Below, in pieces: positions 26,626-35,709 of a DNA stretch of 64,000 nucleotides. The first letter of the stretch is position 1; every line of letters starts with the position of its first letter. Source of the stretch: Flammeovirgaceae bacterium UBA1842 (GTDB lineage: Bacteria; Bacteroidota; Bacteroidia; Cytophagales; Cyclobacteriaceae); contig DDIU01000042.1 in the NCBI GenBank assembly GCA_002338655.1, positions 7,224 to 71,223 on the forward strand, read 5' to 3'. Both the position numbers and the translations under genes were made by a program. The notes below the pieces were generated by a model. That model saw nothing but the letters and a program-made list of their open reading frames with translations, ran no database searches and was not told the DNA's origin.

Positions 26626-27939
26626 TTATTTTGTTAAAAATCTTAAGTATTCTTTAGTGAGATTGTATTCAAATATGGACTGGCGGTATTCCAGTTCTTT
26701 CTGATAGTATCGTGTTTCAGCAACCAATAAATCCGTTGTTTTTTCGAGCCCTTCAATAAATCGGTTTCTTCGGATTTCATAAGCCTCTTCAGATTGCTCT
26801 AATGCCAGCTTGGTGAGCCTTACTTTATTTTCTAAATCATTGAGTTGCCTAATAGACTTTTTCAGTTCCATTTGCTCCTTCCCTCTATATTGGCGGTTCT
26901 CAAATTGGGCTTTTTCAAATTGAGCTTTTGATTTTTGAATTTTCCCAATTGTGCGGGCACCATCAAAAATATTCCATGACAATTGTGCTCCAACCATATA
27001 TCCAGAGGCTCCAAAACCTAAAATTGTATCATCATATAATTGGTAACTTCCAAAAGCATTGATTCTTGGAATCAGCCCCATCTTTTCAGATTTCATCATT
27101 GCTTGATACCCTTCTTCGGCCTTTGACATGGCCGTCACATCCTTACGATTATCAGACAAGTGGCTATCAAAAACCTCCACCTCAATGCTTTCGCTTGACC
27201 TATCTGTTGGCTTATAAATAACGTCCTGATCTTGTGTCCCAAGCAAAAACCCTAAATAGGTAGACGAGTTTTCAACATTCGATTGGGCGAAACGTAATTG
27301 ATTCTCCACTTCATTTGCCCGAACTTTTACCGCGAGCACATCCGTTTTTTGAACCAATCCTTGCTCGTTGTAATCATTGATCACTCTCAGCCCTTCGTTT
27401 GCTGTATGTTGTGCATTTTTAAGTACTGTAACTGCTTCATAAGCCAATTGGAGTTGCATATAGGCTTTCAAAACCTCCAATTCCAGGAACTCTGACGTTC
27501 TCTGTGCTTGCAATAGCTGAGCCTCTGTCTGAATTTTTGCAGCCTGACGTTGATAGGCATAATCCAGATTCAGTAAAGGCTGAAGAACTTGAATTTCCGT
27601 TGCAAAATTTTTGGTTTGACCTGGATCATTGAGCAACGCTGGATCAAAATCAGCCGGTGTTAATATTTCCTGATTGAGTTTAGAACCAAAAGCCATCAAT
27701 GGGTTGTTGGTAACCATGGCTGTATAAGTGGTGTTTACAGTAGGAAGATAGGAGGCCTTTGATTGACTCAAATCACCTTGGGCTATTTCTACTTCTTTAT
27801 TGGCAATCTTCAGTTGTAAATTCCCTTCATATACCTTTTGGAGTAAAGTGGCCCTGTCTATGACCAAAGTATCTTGTGCGTAAGATTCTATGGTAACAGC
27901 GCTTAAGATAAAAAGGAGTAAAATAACTTGTCTATTCAT
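26626..27939 (-). CDS. TolC-like outer membrane efflux protein
   Basis: Outer-membrane channel of 437 residues with a signal peptide (MNRQVILLLFILSAVTIESYA). Two OEP repeats of long helices follow (for example LEVLKAYMQLQLAYEAV and the RRNRFIEGLEKTTDLLVAE segment near the C-terminus), typical of TolC/OprM-type proteins that trimerise to form the exit duct. It is the first gene of a five-gene minus-strand operon: channel, adaptor, RND permease, PII-like and DUF2892. No regulator is adjacent. Confidence 0.9.
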   Translation of the reverse strand: MNRQVILLLFILSAVTIESYAQDTLVIDRATLLQKVYEGNLQLKIANKEVEIAQGDLSQSKASYLPTVNTTYTAMVTNNPLMAFGSKLNQEILTPADFDPALLNDPGQTKNFATEIQVLQPLLNLDYAYQRQAAKIQTEAQLLQAQRTSEFLELEVLKAYMQLQLAYEAVTVLKNAQHTANEGLRVINDYNEQGLVQKTDVLAVKVRANEVENQLRFAQSNVENSSTYLGFLLGTQDQDVIYKPTDRSSESIEVEVFDSHLSDNRKDVTAMSKAEEGYQAMMKSEKMGLIPRINAFGSYQLYDDTILGFGASGYMVGAQLSWNIFDGARTIGKIQKSKAQFEKAQFENRQYRGKEQMELKKSIRQLNDLENKVRLTKLALEQSEEAYEIRRNRFIEGLEKTTDLLVAETRYYQKELEYRQSIFEYNLTKEYLRFLTK

Positions 27940-28058
27940 TTCATTTATGTTTTCGACAAAGCTATCTCAGTAATATCCCCCCGTCTGTAACCAATGTTAC
28001 AGAGCAAGAAAATACCGCTCTAATTCATAAAAATGGGATGTTTTATGCCAACAATAAT

Positions 28059-28649
28059 TTATGCTCTACGTGGTCTTCTATAAGCATAGTAGCTCAGTAC
28101 TACTTTAAGTGCCTCCTCAATTGCATTATTGATTGGGATCAATTGTCGCCCCAGGTCAGGGTCAATCATTCTAAGTTGATGATAATAATCGGTCATAATG
28201 GGCACCTTGCCGCCCTCAGCTATTAGGCTTACTGCGCTTTCATATTCTGATGGATACGCTTCCTTTATTGTTTTGCAAGTAGCTAGTTTAGGTTCGCCAT
28301 ACTTATTGTGGTTGGCCGAAAAGGCAAAAAGCCTGCATATCAACCCCCGGAATTTATATTGTGAACAAAACCCTTTATCATTCTGTAATTTTAATGGCTG
28401 GAATATCCGACACAAGGGGCTATCGTTTTGTTGCAAATCATCCAGCCATTGATAGGCCAATCCATTTTTATGAAGGTGGTAGGCAAAGGGTAAAAATTCT
28501 AAAGCAGTAGCATTGATCTCTGGATTGTGACAACACAAACCGCACCCTGTTAAACAATTTAATCCTGTGGCATTTTTGAAGGAAGCCAGCTCCTTTTCCA
28601 GTTTGACGAAAACCTTTTCGACTGCCTGAACTTTATGGTATATTGACAT
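28059..28649 (-). CDS. YkgJ-family cysteine cluster protein
   Basis: Protein of 196 residues with the cysteine pattern of the YkgJ/CxxCxxCC family: GLNCLTGCGLCC near residues 28-39, then PLCRIFQ, FCSQYKFRGLICRLF and ATCKTI. The conserved cysteines probably bind zinc or an iron-sulphur cluster. Cellular function is unknown. It is a lone gene between the RND operon and the divergent PAS kinase. Confidence 0.82.
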   Translation of the reverse strand: MSIYHKVQAVEKVFVKLEKELASFKNATGLNCLTGCGLCCHNPEINATALEFLPFAYHLHKNGLAYQWLDDLQQNDSPLCRIFQPLKLQNDKGFCSQYKFRGLICRLFAFSANHNKYGEPKLATCKTIKEAYPSEYESAVSLIAEGGKVPIMTDYYHQLRMIDPDLGRQLIPINNAIEEALKVVLSYYAYRRPRRA

Positions 28650-28747
28650 GCTTGCCTTAATGGCAAATGCAAAATTATCACAATTTTTAAATTATTATTT
28701 AACCGTGACACCTTAAAGTATTGGGAATCATTACAATACACATTAAT

Positions 28748-28772
28748 ACAATATTTTTAAATAAAATATTGT
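28748..28772. promoter_or_regulatory. Palindrome just upstream of PAS kinase start
   Basis: ACAATATTTT (28748-28757) is mirrored by AAAATATTGT (28763-28772) with a 5-base spacer, only 14 bases before the kinase ATG. Its position suggests an operator or a leader hairpin covering the start region. Being all A/T except for the ends, it could also be chance. Confidence 0.35.
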
Positions 28773-28785
28773 TATATTAACACCC

Positions 28786-30624
28786 ATGCCTGTAAGTAAT
28801 GCCGTTTTGAAACACCTTGAAAAGCTCCTCAAAGAGGGTCTTCAAATCCAAGCTATTAGGTATCTCGAACAGCAAAATTACCCGCTGCAAGAGGCGATCA
28901 AAATAGTGGAAGACCTAGATATCAAATTAGGGATAACCGAAGCCCAAAGGCGGCTTAATGAAACGTTAATTAAAAGAAATAATGAACTGGCCAGTAAAGA
29001 GCGTGCCCTCCAAAAATCAAATAAGGAATTAAAGGAAAGCACTCAAAAATTAATCGAATCCCAACAAAAGATTATTGGAAATGAAGAGCTCATTAATTCA
29101 ATCAACACCAATTTAACCGAAGGTATTTATAGAAGTCATGCGGTGGGTGGACTTGTTTATGCCAACCAGTCATTTGTAAAAATGTTTGGCTATAATTCTG
29201 TTGATGAAATGCTGTCCATCCCTTCTCATGAACTGTACGCCAATCCAGCGTCAAGAAAGGGGCTTACCAAGGAGATATTAAAAGATAAATCACGCTCAAA
29301 CAATGAAGTACTTTATAAAAGAAAGGATGGCAGTACTTTTTGGGGGCTAAACAGCTATTTTCTAACACTGGATGAAAATGGTGACGCAGTATTTGATGGG
29401 GCTATTCGTGATATTACCGAGGAGAAAAGAATCCAGAAGAAGATTTATGAAAGCCAGCGCTTACTTGAGTCGATAAACACTAATTTGTCTGAGGGAATAT
29501 ATAGAAGTTACTCCAAGGGAGGCCTGATTTATGTTAATAAAGCATTTGCTAAAATGTTTGGGTATGACAGCCCCGAAGAGATTTTAACCATCAAATCGAT
29601 AGAATTATACGCCAGTGCTGCGTCACGTGAAGAGCCTGTAAAAACCTTAAATGAAGATCGTAATAGGTCAAATGAAGAAACGCTTTTCAAAAGAAAAGAC
29701 GGCAGCACCTTCTGGGGCCTCAATACTTACCGGATCACGACCGATAGTGAGGGCGAAGAGGTATATGATGGTGCCGTTCGGGACATTACAGAACAAAAAG
29801 TATATCAGGAAGAGCTGAACAAGTTAAATAAGGAGTTACTACAGCGCAACCAAACCCTGGCTTTACAGGAAATGGAACTGGAAGCCTCTAACGAGGAGCT
29901 GGTGTCCAATAGCGAAAGCCTGGTAAAAACATTGGAGGAGCTAAGTGACAGAAATTTCGAGCTGGATCAGCTCGTTTACCGGACTTCACATGACCTTCGG
30001 TCACCATTGCGATCGGTATTAGGATTGGTTAACCTTTTTAAACTTGAAGCAGAAGGCCAACCTCACGAATACATCGAAAAAATTGAAAGCAGCATCCTTA
30101 AAATGGATGATTTTATTAAGTCTATGCTGGACTACTCGCGCACAAGTAGAATGGGGGTGAAAAATAAAGTCATTAACATTAAAGAGCTCATTGATGAAAT
30201 CATCTCTGGCTTAGAATTTTTAGAGGGCTTCAAAAACATGAAGATTACAACCTCAATCTCCGGTTCAAAAAACACATTAGCCGTTGATCCATTGCGGTTA
30301 CGGATTGTCATAGGGAATATACTCTCCAATGCTATTAAATATAGAAATGTGAAACTGAAGCAAAACCTTCTGGAAATAGATGTTAAAATATTGAAGGATC
30401 AGGCTTCCTTAACTTTTAAAGACAATGGAATTGGGATCTCCAAGAAATACCTAAAAAAGGTGTTTGATATGTTTTACCGTGCCACTGAGCAGTCTGACGG
30501 ATCAGGTTTAGGGATGTATATTGTCAAGCAATCAATAGATAAAATGAATGGGACTATCAATATTGATAGCCAGCTAGGTAAGGGGACGGAAATTAAAATT
30601 GAACTACCAATAAATGCCGGATGA
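28786..30624 (+). CDS. Tandem-PAS sensor histidine kinase
   Basis: Soluble kinase of 612 residues without membrane helices. A helical N-terminal region and coiled coil (about 1-100) lead into two closely similar PAS domains (about 105-218 and 228-342). Both contain a INTNL(T/S)EGIYRS opening, a KMFGY core and KRKDGSTFWGLN, and end in RDITE. A second coiled coil precedes the kinase core: phospho-histidine in TSHDLRSPL near 402, N-box NILSNAIKY, DNGIG and GSGLGMYIV. The two PAS domains must come from an internal duplication. No response regulator lies alongside, so it is an orphan kinase. Confidence 0.92.
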   Translation: MPVSNAVLKHLEKLLKEGLQIQAIRYLEQQNYPLQEAIKIVEDLDIKLGITEAQRRLNETLIKRNNELASKERALQKSNKELKESTQKLIESQQKIIGNEELINSINTNLTEGIYRSHAVGGLVYANQSFVKMFGYNSVDEMLSIPSHELYANPASRKGLTKEILKDKSRSNNEVLYKRKDGSTFWGLNSYFLTLDENGDAVFDGAIRDITEEKRIQKKIYESQRLLESINTNLSEGIYRSYSKGGLIYVNKAFAKMFGYDSPEEILTIKSIELYASAASREEPVKTLNEDRNRSNEETLFKRKDGSTFWGLNTYRITTDSEGEEVYDGAVRDITEQKVYQEELNKLNKELLQRNQTLALQEMELEASNEELVSNSESLVKTLEELSDRNFELDQLVYRTSHDLRSPLRSVLGLVNLFKLEAEGQPHEYIEKIESSILKMDDFIKSMLDYSRTSRMGVKNKVINIKELIDEIISGLEFLEGFKNMKITTSISGSKNTLAVDPLRLRIVIGNILSNAIKYRNVKLKQNLLEIDVKILKDQASLTFKDNGIGISKKYLKKVFDMFYRATEQSDGSGLGMYIVKQSIDKMNGTINIDSQLGKGTEIKIELPINAG

Positions 30625-30640
30625 CCACAGCCACCCGGCA
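30615..30640. terminator. Terminator hairpin between convergent kinase and tpx genes
   Basis: TGCCGG (30615-30620) pairs with CCGGCA (30635-30640). A-rich bases to the left and ATTTATTT to the right make it usable from both directions. It spans the stop of the PAS kinase and precedes the end of tpx. Confidence 0.55.
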
Positions 30641-30653
30641 ATTTATTTAATGG

Positions 30654-31151
30654 TCATAGTGCATTCAAGGCCGCCTCATAGTTAGGCTCATCTACTGTTT
30701 CAGAAACCAGTTGTGTATGTACCACTTTTCCTGTCTCATCAATCACCACTATTGATCTGGCATTAAGCCCCGCTAGTGGACCGTCAACAATTTTAACACC
30801 ATAATCAGTTGCAAATGAGTCATTTCTGAAATCCGAAAGACTTACTACTTTATCGAGTCCCTCTGCACCGCAAAACCTTGCATGCGCAAAAGGCAAATCT
30901 TTCGAAATACAAAGCACCACAGTGTTGTCCAATGAAGATGCTTTGGCGTTGAATGTCCTTACCGAGGTGGCACATGTAGAAGTATCCACACTTGGGAAAA
31001 TATTCAAGATCACCTTTTTGCCTTTAAAATCCCCAAGTGATACTTCTGAAAGGTCTGATTTTACCAGTTTAAAGCCCGGTGCCACTGAGCCTTTAGAAGG
31101 CAATTCGCCACTTGTATTTATTGGATTTCCTTTTAATGTTATTTTAGCCAT
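30654..31151 (-). CDS. tpx: Thiol peroxidase
   Basis: Atypical 2-Cys peroxiredoxin of 165 residues, the standard length for Tpx. Peroxidatic cysteine 60 sits in PSVDTSTCATSVRTFN and resolving cysteine 94 in ARFCGAEGL. It reduces lipid and hydrogen peroxides with thioredoxin as donor, in the cytoplasm or periplasm; no signal peptide is present. The gene is 4 bases after the M1 aminopeptidase stop on the same strand, so the two are likely cotranscribed. Confidence 0.96.
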   Translation of the reverse strand: MAKITLKGNPINTSGELPSKGSVAPGFKLVKSDLSEVSLGDFKGKKVILNIFPSVDTSTCATSVRTFNAKASSLDNTVVLCISKDLPFAHARFCGAEGLDKVVSLSDFRNDSFATDYGVKIVDGPLAGLNARSIVVIDETGKVVHTQLVSETVDEPNYEAALNAL

Positions 31152-31155
31152 AATA

Positions 31156-33036
31156 TTATTGTTTTACTCCTAACAACGCATCGATTGAACTTGTTGCAAC
31201 GAAATGATAATTTGGTCGGGCCTTTTTGTAAATAGCATTAGCCCGTATCTTGCCTGCGTCAGTTAATATTAACTCCTTATACAAGGGCATTAAAAACTTT
31301 CTTCTTCCTGTGTGTACCAAAAAGTCTTCCAGTTTAGCATAAGCTGGCTCATATTGATGGGTGATTGATTTTTCCAACCAAGCACTTAGTACTTCCGAAT
31401 TGCCGCTTTTAGTAAAGCCAAAAGCCTTATCCAATTCAGTCATTTTTTCCAATGATAAATCTTCGGGGATAGACCGTACAAAATGTAGCCACTCATGTGA
31501 TGACCATCCTTCTGTTTGGAGTTTATCAGCTGGAGTGCCTCCTACAAACGCTGTCCATTGATCGTCCACCTTAGCGAATTTATCAGAGCTTGGTACTGGG
31601 CCATTTTCAGGAAGTCCCGGCCCATAAATCCAGGCATTAATATTATCCTTGTCCATTACCAACCCGTTCTTTTTATAAAGTTTTTCATCCAATTGTGCGA
31701 TGAATCCTTCGGTGGTCATTACTGTAAAGGCATTGGAAGTGAAATAGTCTTTCAAAAAGGCATCAAACTTCTCTCTGCCTACTAATTCTTCCTGACTTCT
31801 GAGAAACAGATATCCCTTGTCATAAGCTATGGAGGTCATCCCATCATCAGGGTTTCTTCCTTTCAATGATAATTTCAATTCAGTATCTTTTGCCATTCCA
31901 TCAGCAGTCATGGTCGCAATCTCTTCCTTTAATCCCTGATAAGATAGGGTAGCCAACATCTCAGAGTAATCACGGCCATACATTTTTTCCATAATGCGTT
32001 GCTCAAAATAAACGGTGAACCCTTCATTGAGCCAAAAGTCATCCCATGTGGCATTGGTTACCAAATTGCCAGACCAAGAGTGGGCCAGTTCATGTGCCAC
32101 CAATGCAGTCAATGACCTGTCACCAGCTAGAATTGTGGGTGTAGCAAATGTAAGTCGTGGGTTTTCCATTCCACCAAAGGGGAAACTTGGAGGCAATACC
32201 AACAAATCATATCTACCCCATTGGTAGGGTCCATAAAGTGATTCCGCAGCCCCTACCATTGATTCAAGATCTCCAAACTCGTAGGCTGCTGCTTCAATTA
32301 CCGATGGTTCTGCATAAACGCCTGTTCGTGGGCCTAGTTCCCTGAACTCCAAATCACCAACAGAAAGCGCCAATAAGTAAGAGGGTATGGGCTGTTCCAT
32401 TTTAAAATGATAAGTGCCTGTTTCATTTTTCTCTTTTGGGTTTTCAGCACTCATTAAAGCCAATAAGTTAGAAGGAACTGTTACGGTAGCATTGTAAGTA
32501 AACCTTATGCCCGGTGAGTCTTGAATAGGCACCCAACTTCTAGCCAATATTGCTTGTGATTGGGTGAACAAAAAGGGTTGTTCTTTGTCGGCCGTCTGAA
32601 TGGGCGATAACCACTGAACTGCTTCTGCCTCAGGTGAGGTGGTATAATAAACATTAACATATTTAGTTTCTGGAGTTATCTCAACTGTTAGTGATTTGCC
32701 AAGAAATTGATCGTATTCACCCAGTATGAAGGTCGTAGGCTGCTCATCTTCTCCGAGGGTCACTTTTTCAATATTGAGCATTTTTGTATCAAGAACCACA
32801 TTTTTAGCATCAGTGGCATTTTCCAATGTAAGTGTGGCTTTGGCAGTGATGGTTTTGCTATCAAAATCTACCGTTGCCGTCCAGTCCAGGTGCTTGACCA
32901 CTGATTCCGATGGTTTTGCATAACTATGGGGATCATTGATTTCAGTTACCATTTTTTCATTCTTTTGTTCGGAATTATTGTTTGTTGAACAACCCCATAT
33001 CAATGGGATTATAAACACAAGTACTCTACATTTCAT
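31156..33036 (-). CDS. M1 family aminopeptidase (leukotriene-A4-hydrolase-like)
   Basis: Zinc aminopeptidase of 626 residues. Lipoprotein signal MKCRVLVFIIPLIWGC anchors it to the envelope. The GGMENP exopeptidase motif is followed by HELAHSWSG near residue 314 and the third zinc ligand in NEGFTVYFE. The C-terminal helical domain matches the LTA4-hydrolase-type M1 branch. It would trim N-terminal residues from peptides in the periplasm. It is the first gene of a two-gene operon with tpx, divergent from a TPR kinase. Confidence 0.92.
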   Translation of the reverse strand: MKCRVLVFIIPLIWGCSTNNNSEQKNEKMVTEINDPHSYAKPSESVVKHLDWTATVDFDSKTITAKATLTLENATDAKNVVLDTKMLNIEKVTLGEDEQPTTFILGEYDQFLGKSLTVEITPETKYVNVYYTTSPEAEAVQWLSPIQTADKEQPFLFTQSQAILARSWVPIQDSPGIRFTYNATVTVPSNLLALMSAENPKEKNETGTYHFKMEQPIPSYLLALSVGDLEFRELGPRTGVYAEPSVIEAAAYEFGDLESMVGAAESLYGPYQWGRYDLLVLPPSFPFGGMENPRLTFATPTILAGDRSLTALVAHELAHSWSGNLVTNATWDDFWLNEGFTVYFEQRIMEKMYGRDYSEMLATLSYQGLKEEIATMTADGMAKDTELKLSLKGRNPDDGMTSIAYDKGYLFLRSQEELVGREKFDAFLKDYFTSNAFTVMTTEGFIAQLDEKLYKKNGLVMDKDNINAWIYGPGLPENGPVPSSDKFAKVDDQWTAFVGGTPADKLQTEGWSSHEWLHFVRSIPEDLSLEKMTELDKAFGFTKSGNSEVLSAWLEKSITHQYEPAYAKLEDFLVHTGRRKFLMPLYKELILTDAGKIRANAIYKKARPNYHFVATSSIDALLGVKQ

Positions 33037-33165
33037 AGTCGTAATATTGGTTTTCTAATAAAATTCTATCGCGTTCAAACGAATCCATGAAGCTAAAAAA
33101 AGTTGGGTTCAATTGAATATAAAAAGACAATTAATATATAATCCGTATTAATATTATTAATTTAA

Positions 33166-35175
33166 ATGTCTATGGTTACAAGGGGTTTTTACGTCATTAT
33201 CGTTTTATTGTGCATATTCAGCTCAGTGCAAGCACAAATTCATTCTGTTATTGACAGTTTGAAGACCGCTTCAAATAATTCGAATACCTCCGTAAAAATT
33301 GCGGTTTATAACCAGTTGGGCTGGGAATATCGGAAAATGTTTCCTGACACTTCCATTTACTTTCTGAACAAATCATTATCACTACTTGAAAAGGCAGAGG
33401 ACAAACACCTGATGCCAGAAACCTTTAATTTTATTGGTGTGGCCTATTGGTATGGTGGCAATTACCTTGAGTCGTTCGATTATCATACTAAGGCTAAATT
33501 ATTGGCCCTTGAAATAGGTGATAGCCTGCAATATGCCCATGCCTTAAACAGCTTGGGTAGATTATATGATGCTACAGCAGCCTACGATCAGGCTATAAAA
33601 TATTACAATCGGGCATTGGTTATTTTTGAAAAATTAAACGACAATATTGGACTTGCCTACATCTACTCGAGTTTGGGCATGTTTTACAAAAGTCAAAAAA
33701 ATTATCCCAAGGCCGAAGAGATGACGCACCGCTCGCTTGACATTAGGGTGAAAGAGAAGCATTGGGCAGGTGTTGCCCTGAGCTATATTGAATTATCAAG
33801 AATTTATTCGGTCGACAATAAAAATGATCTCGCCTATGAAATGCTGCGCAAAGCAGAAGAATACAGTAAGCAAGTGAATGAAAATTTGGTGCTTAAAGCT
33901 GAAATCAATACCCAGTTGGCTGAGATCTATCGGGAGAAAAAAGACTTTAAACAAGCACTTGAATTAATTCAAATAGCAGAAAGAATCACCGAAAACATTG
34001 GCAACCAAAATTTGTTGATGAAGGTATATGGCGAGTTTGGTGACCTTTATTTCGACATAAAGGAATATGATAAGGCCATACTTTATCACAACAAGGTAGT
34101 AGAGGCAACGGCTAATTCGGCATTTATGGAAGAATTAAAAGAGGCCTATTTCCATCTGGCCCAAGATTATGAGCAAAAAGGCGATCTACGATTATCCTAT
34201 GAATATTTCAAAAAGTACAACGAGATTGAAAAAGTATTGTTAAGTACTGAAAGAACCCGGTTGGCACAACAGCATGAATCCAGAATAGCACTGGAGAAAC
34301 GGGCCAGGGAAAATGAATTACTTCAGGTAGAACAAAAGAAGAATAAGGAGCTTCTTGAAGAACAAAAATTATTAAACCTGGCAATTATTGGCATCGCCAT
34401 ACTTACCTTTTTCCTATTGGTCATGTTCATGTTATATTCATTGAAAAGAAAGCGGGACAATCGCCTACTTACTGCCCAAAAAGACGAATTGGCTGAGATC
34501 AACCTGCAAAAAGATACTTTGATGAATATCCTTACCCATGACTTAAAGGCTCCTTTCAATCGGGTTTTAGGCCTTTGCGAGTTAGCCAAAATTGACAAGC
34601 AAAATGCGGACAACTATAATGCTATGATAAAAGAAGCCACCAACTCCGGGCTTTTATTGATCAAAAACATCATGGACGTAAATAAGCTTGAAAACAGCAA
34701 AACTGACGAGGATGTCAGTCCGGTTAATATCCAACACCTTTTTAACTCGAAAATAGAGAACTACAAAGAGGAGGCAGATAAAAAGCAGATTAAGTTAACC
34801 AAAGCTATTGAAGCAGAAAGTGAGTTTATTACCAATCAACTGTATTTGGAAAGAATTTGTGACAATCTGATTTCCAATGCCATCAAATATTCCCCACAAG
34901 GATCTGAGGTGCTGATCACAGTGTATGAAAAAAAGGACATTCTCAAATTCTCTATTAAAGACAGCGGCCCTGGGTTTACAGATAAGGATAAAGAAAATCT
35001 CTATAAAAAATTTACCCCCCTCTCCGCAAGGCCAACTGGCGGGGAAGATTCCAATGGATTGGGGCTTTCCCTTGTAAAAACATTGGTAGATAAACTTGGT
35101 GGGAATATTACTCTTACCAGTCAGGTTGGTAAAGGGAGTAGCTTTGAGGTGGCTTTGCCTGAGTTAAAAGTTTAA
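33166..35175 (+). CDS. TPR-sensor histidine kinase
   Basis: Membrane-bound kinase of 669 residues. A signal peptide (about 1-23) is followed by periplasmic tetratricopeptide repeats (about 40-350). A coiled coil, one membrane helix (about 402-424) and a cytoplasmic kinase core follow: phospho-histidine in LTHDLKAPFNRV near 457, NLISNAIKYS, DSGPGF and NGLGLSLVK. This TPR-TM-kinase layout is common in Bacteroidota. The likely signal is a protein or peptide bound by the TPRs. No regulator gene is adjacent. Confidence 0.9.
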   Translation: MSMVTRGFYVIIVLLCIFSSVQAQIHSVIDSLKTASNNSNTSVKIAVYNQLGWEYRKMFPDTSIYFLNKSLSLLEKAEDKHLMPETFNFIGVAYWYGGNYLESFDYHTKAKLLALEIGDSLQYAHALNSLGRLYDATAAYDQAIKYYNRALVIFEKLNDNIGLAYIYSSLGMFYKSQKNYPKAEEMTHRSLDIRVKEKHWAGVALSYIELSRIYSVDNKNDLAYEMLRKAEEYSKQVNENLVLKAEINTQLAEIYREKKDFKQALELIQIAERITENIGNQNLLMKVYGEFGDLYFDIKEYDKAILYHNKVVEATANSAFMEELKEAYFHLAQDYEQKGDLRLSYEYFKKYNEIEKVLLSTERTRLAQQHESRIALEKRARENELLQVEQKKNKELLEEQKLLNLAIIGIAILTFFLLVMFMLYSLKRKRDNRLLTAQKDELAEINLQKDTLMNILTHDLKAPFNRVLGLCELAKIDKQNADNYNAMIKEATNSGLLLIKNIMDVNKLENSKTDEDVSPVNIQHLFNSKIENYKEEADKKQIKLTKAIEAESEFITNQLYLERICDNLISNAIKYSPQGSEVLITVYEKKDILKFSIKDSGPGFTDKDKENLYKKFTPLSARPTGGEDSNGLGLSLVKTLVDKLGGNITLTSQVGKGSSFEVALPELKV

Positions 35176-35232
35176 GCTGTAATACCTTGTTTTTGATCAT
35201 ATGAAATTTAATACTGAGAGTAATTAATTACC

Positions 35233-35709
35233 ACAGTTCTACACAAATCCCAAACCCTAGCTTGGTGACTGTGAGGCACGAAGCAGCCCCTTAGTACATT
35301 GAGCAAACCCCCAAACTCTGGTCACTGCGAGGCACAAAGCAGCCCCTAAGTACATTGAGCAAACCCCCAACCCAACTCTGGTGACTGCGAGGAACGAAGC
35401 AGTCCCTAAGTTCATTGAGCTAACCAACTCATTGCGTTCCAATGTAAAGATTGCCACGGCAGTCGTACCTACTGCCTCGCAATTACCAGTGATGTGGAGG
35501 GGGTCATGGAGAGAACAAACCCGTTTGATTTTAGTATTGGATAGCTTGTTTCTGCTAACAGTACAACCGGACTTCTACGCAACCCACAACCCAAACCTAG
35601 TGACTGCGAGGCACAAAGCAGCCCCTTAGTTCATTGAGCAAACCAACTCATTGCGTTCCAATGTAAAGATTGCCATGGCAGTCGTGCCTCCTGCCTCGCA
35701 ATTACTAGT
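35233..35709. repeat. Cluster of REP-like repeats with inverted ends
   Basis: Four copies of a unit beginning TGACTGCGAGGCACRAAGCAG start near 35264, 35320, 35380 and 35600. The copies are 56-60 bases apart in the first three. Two copies of another unit (AACTCATTGCGTTCCAATG to CTGCCTCGCAATTAC) lie at about 35427-35488 and 35646-35706. The third and fourth copies run into this second unit, giving elements of about 110 bases whose ends (CTGGTGACTGCGAGG, and its near-inverse at the right) are imperfect inverted repeats. The region between the kinase and purM contains no gene. The sequence resembles dispersed short repeats of Bacteroidota. Confidence 0.7.

Noticed and set aside
35257..35629. Reading frames of 66 and 82 codons in the repeat cluster
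   Set aside because: They consist of the repeat units themselves and have no independent coding evidence.
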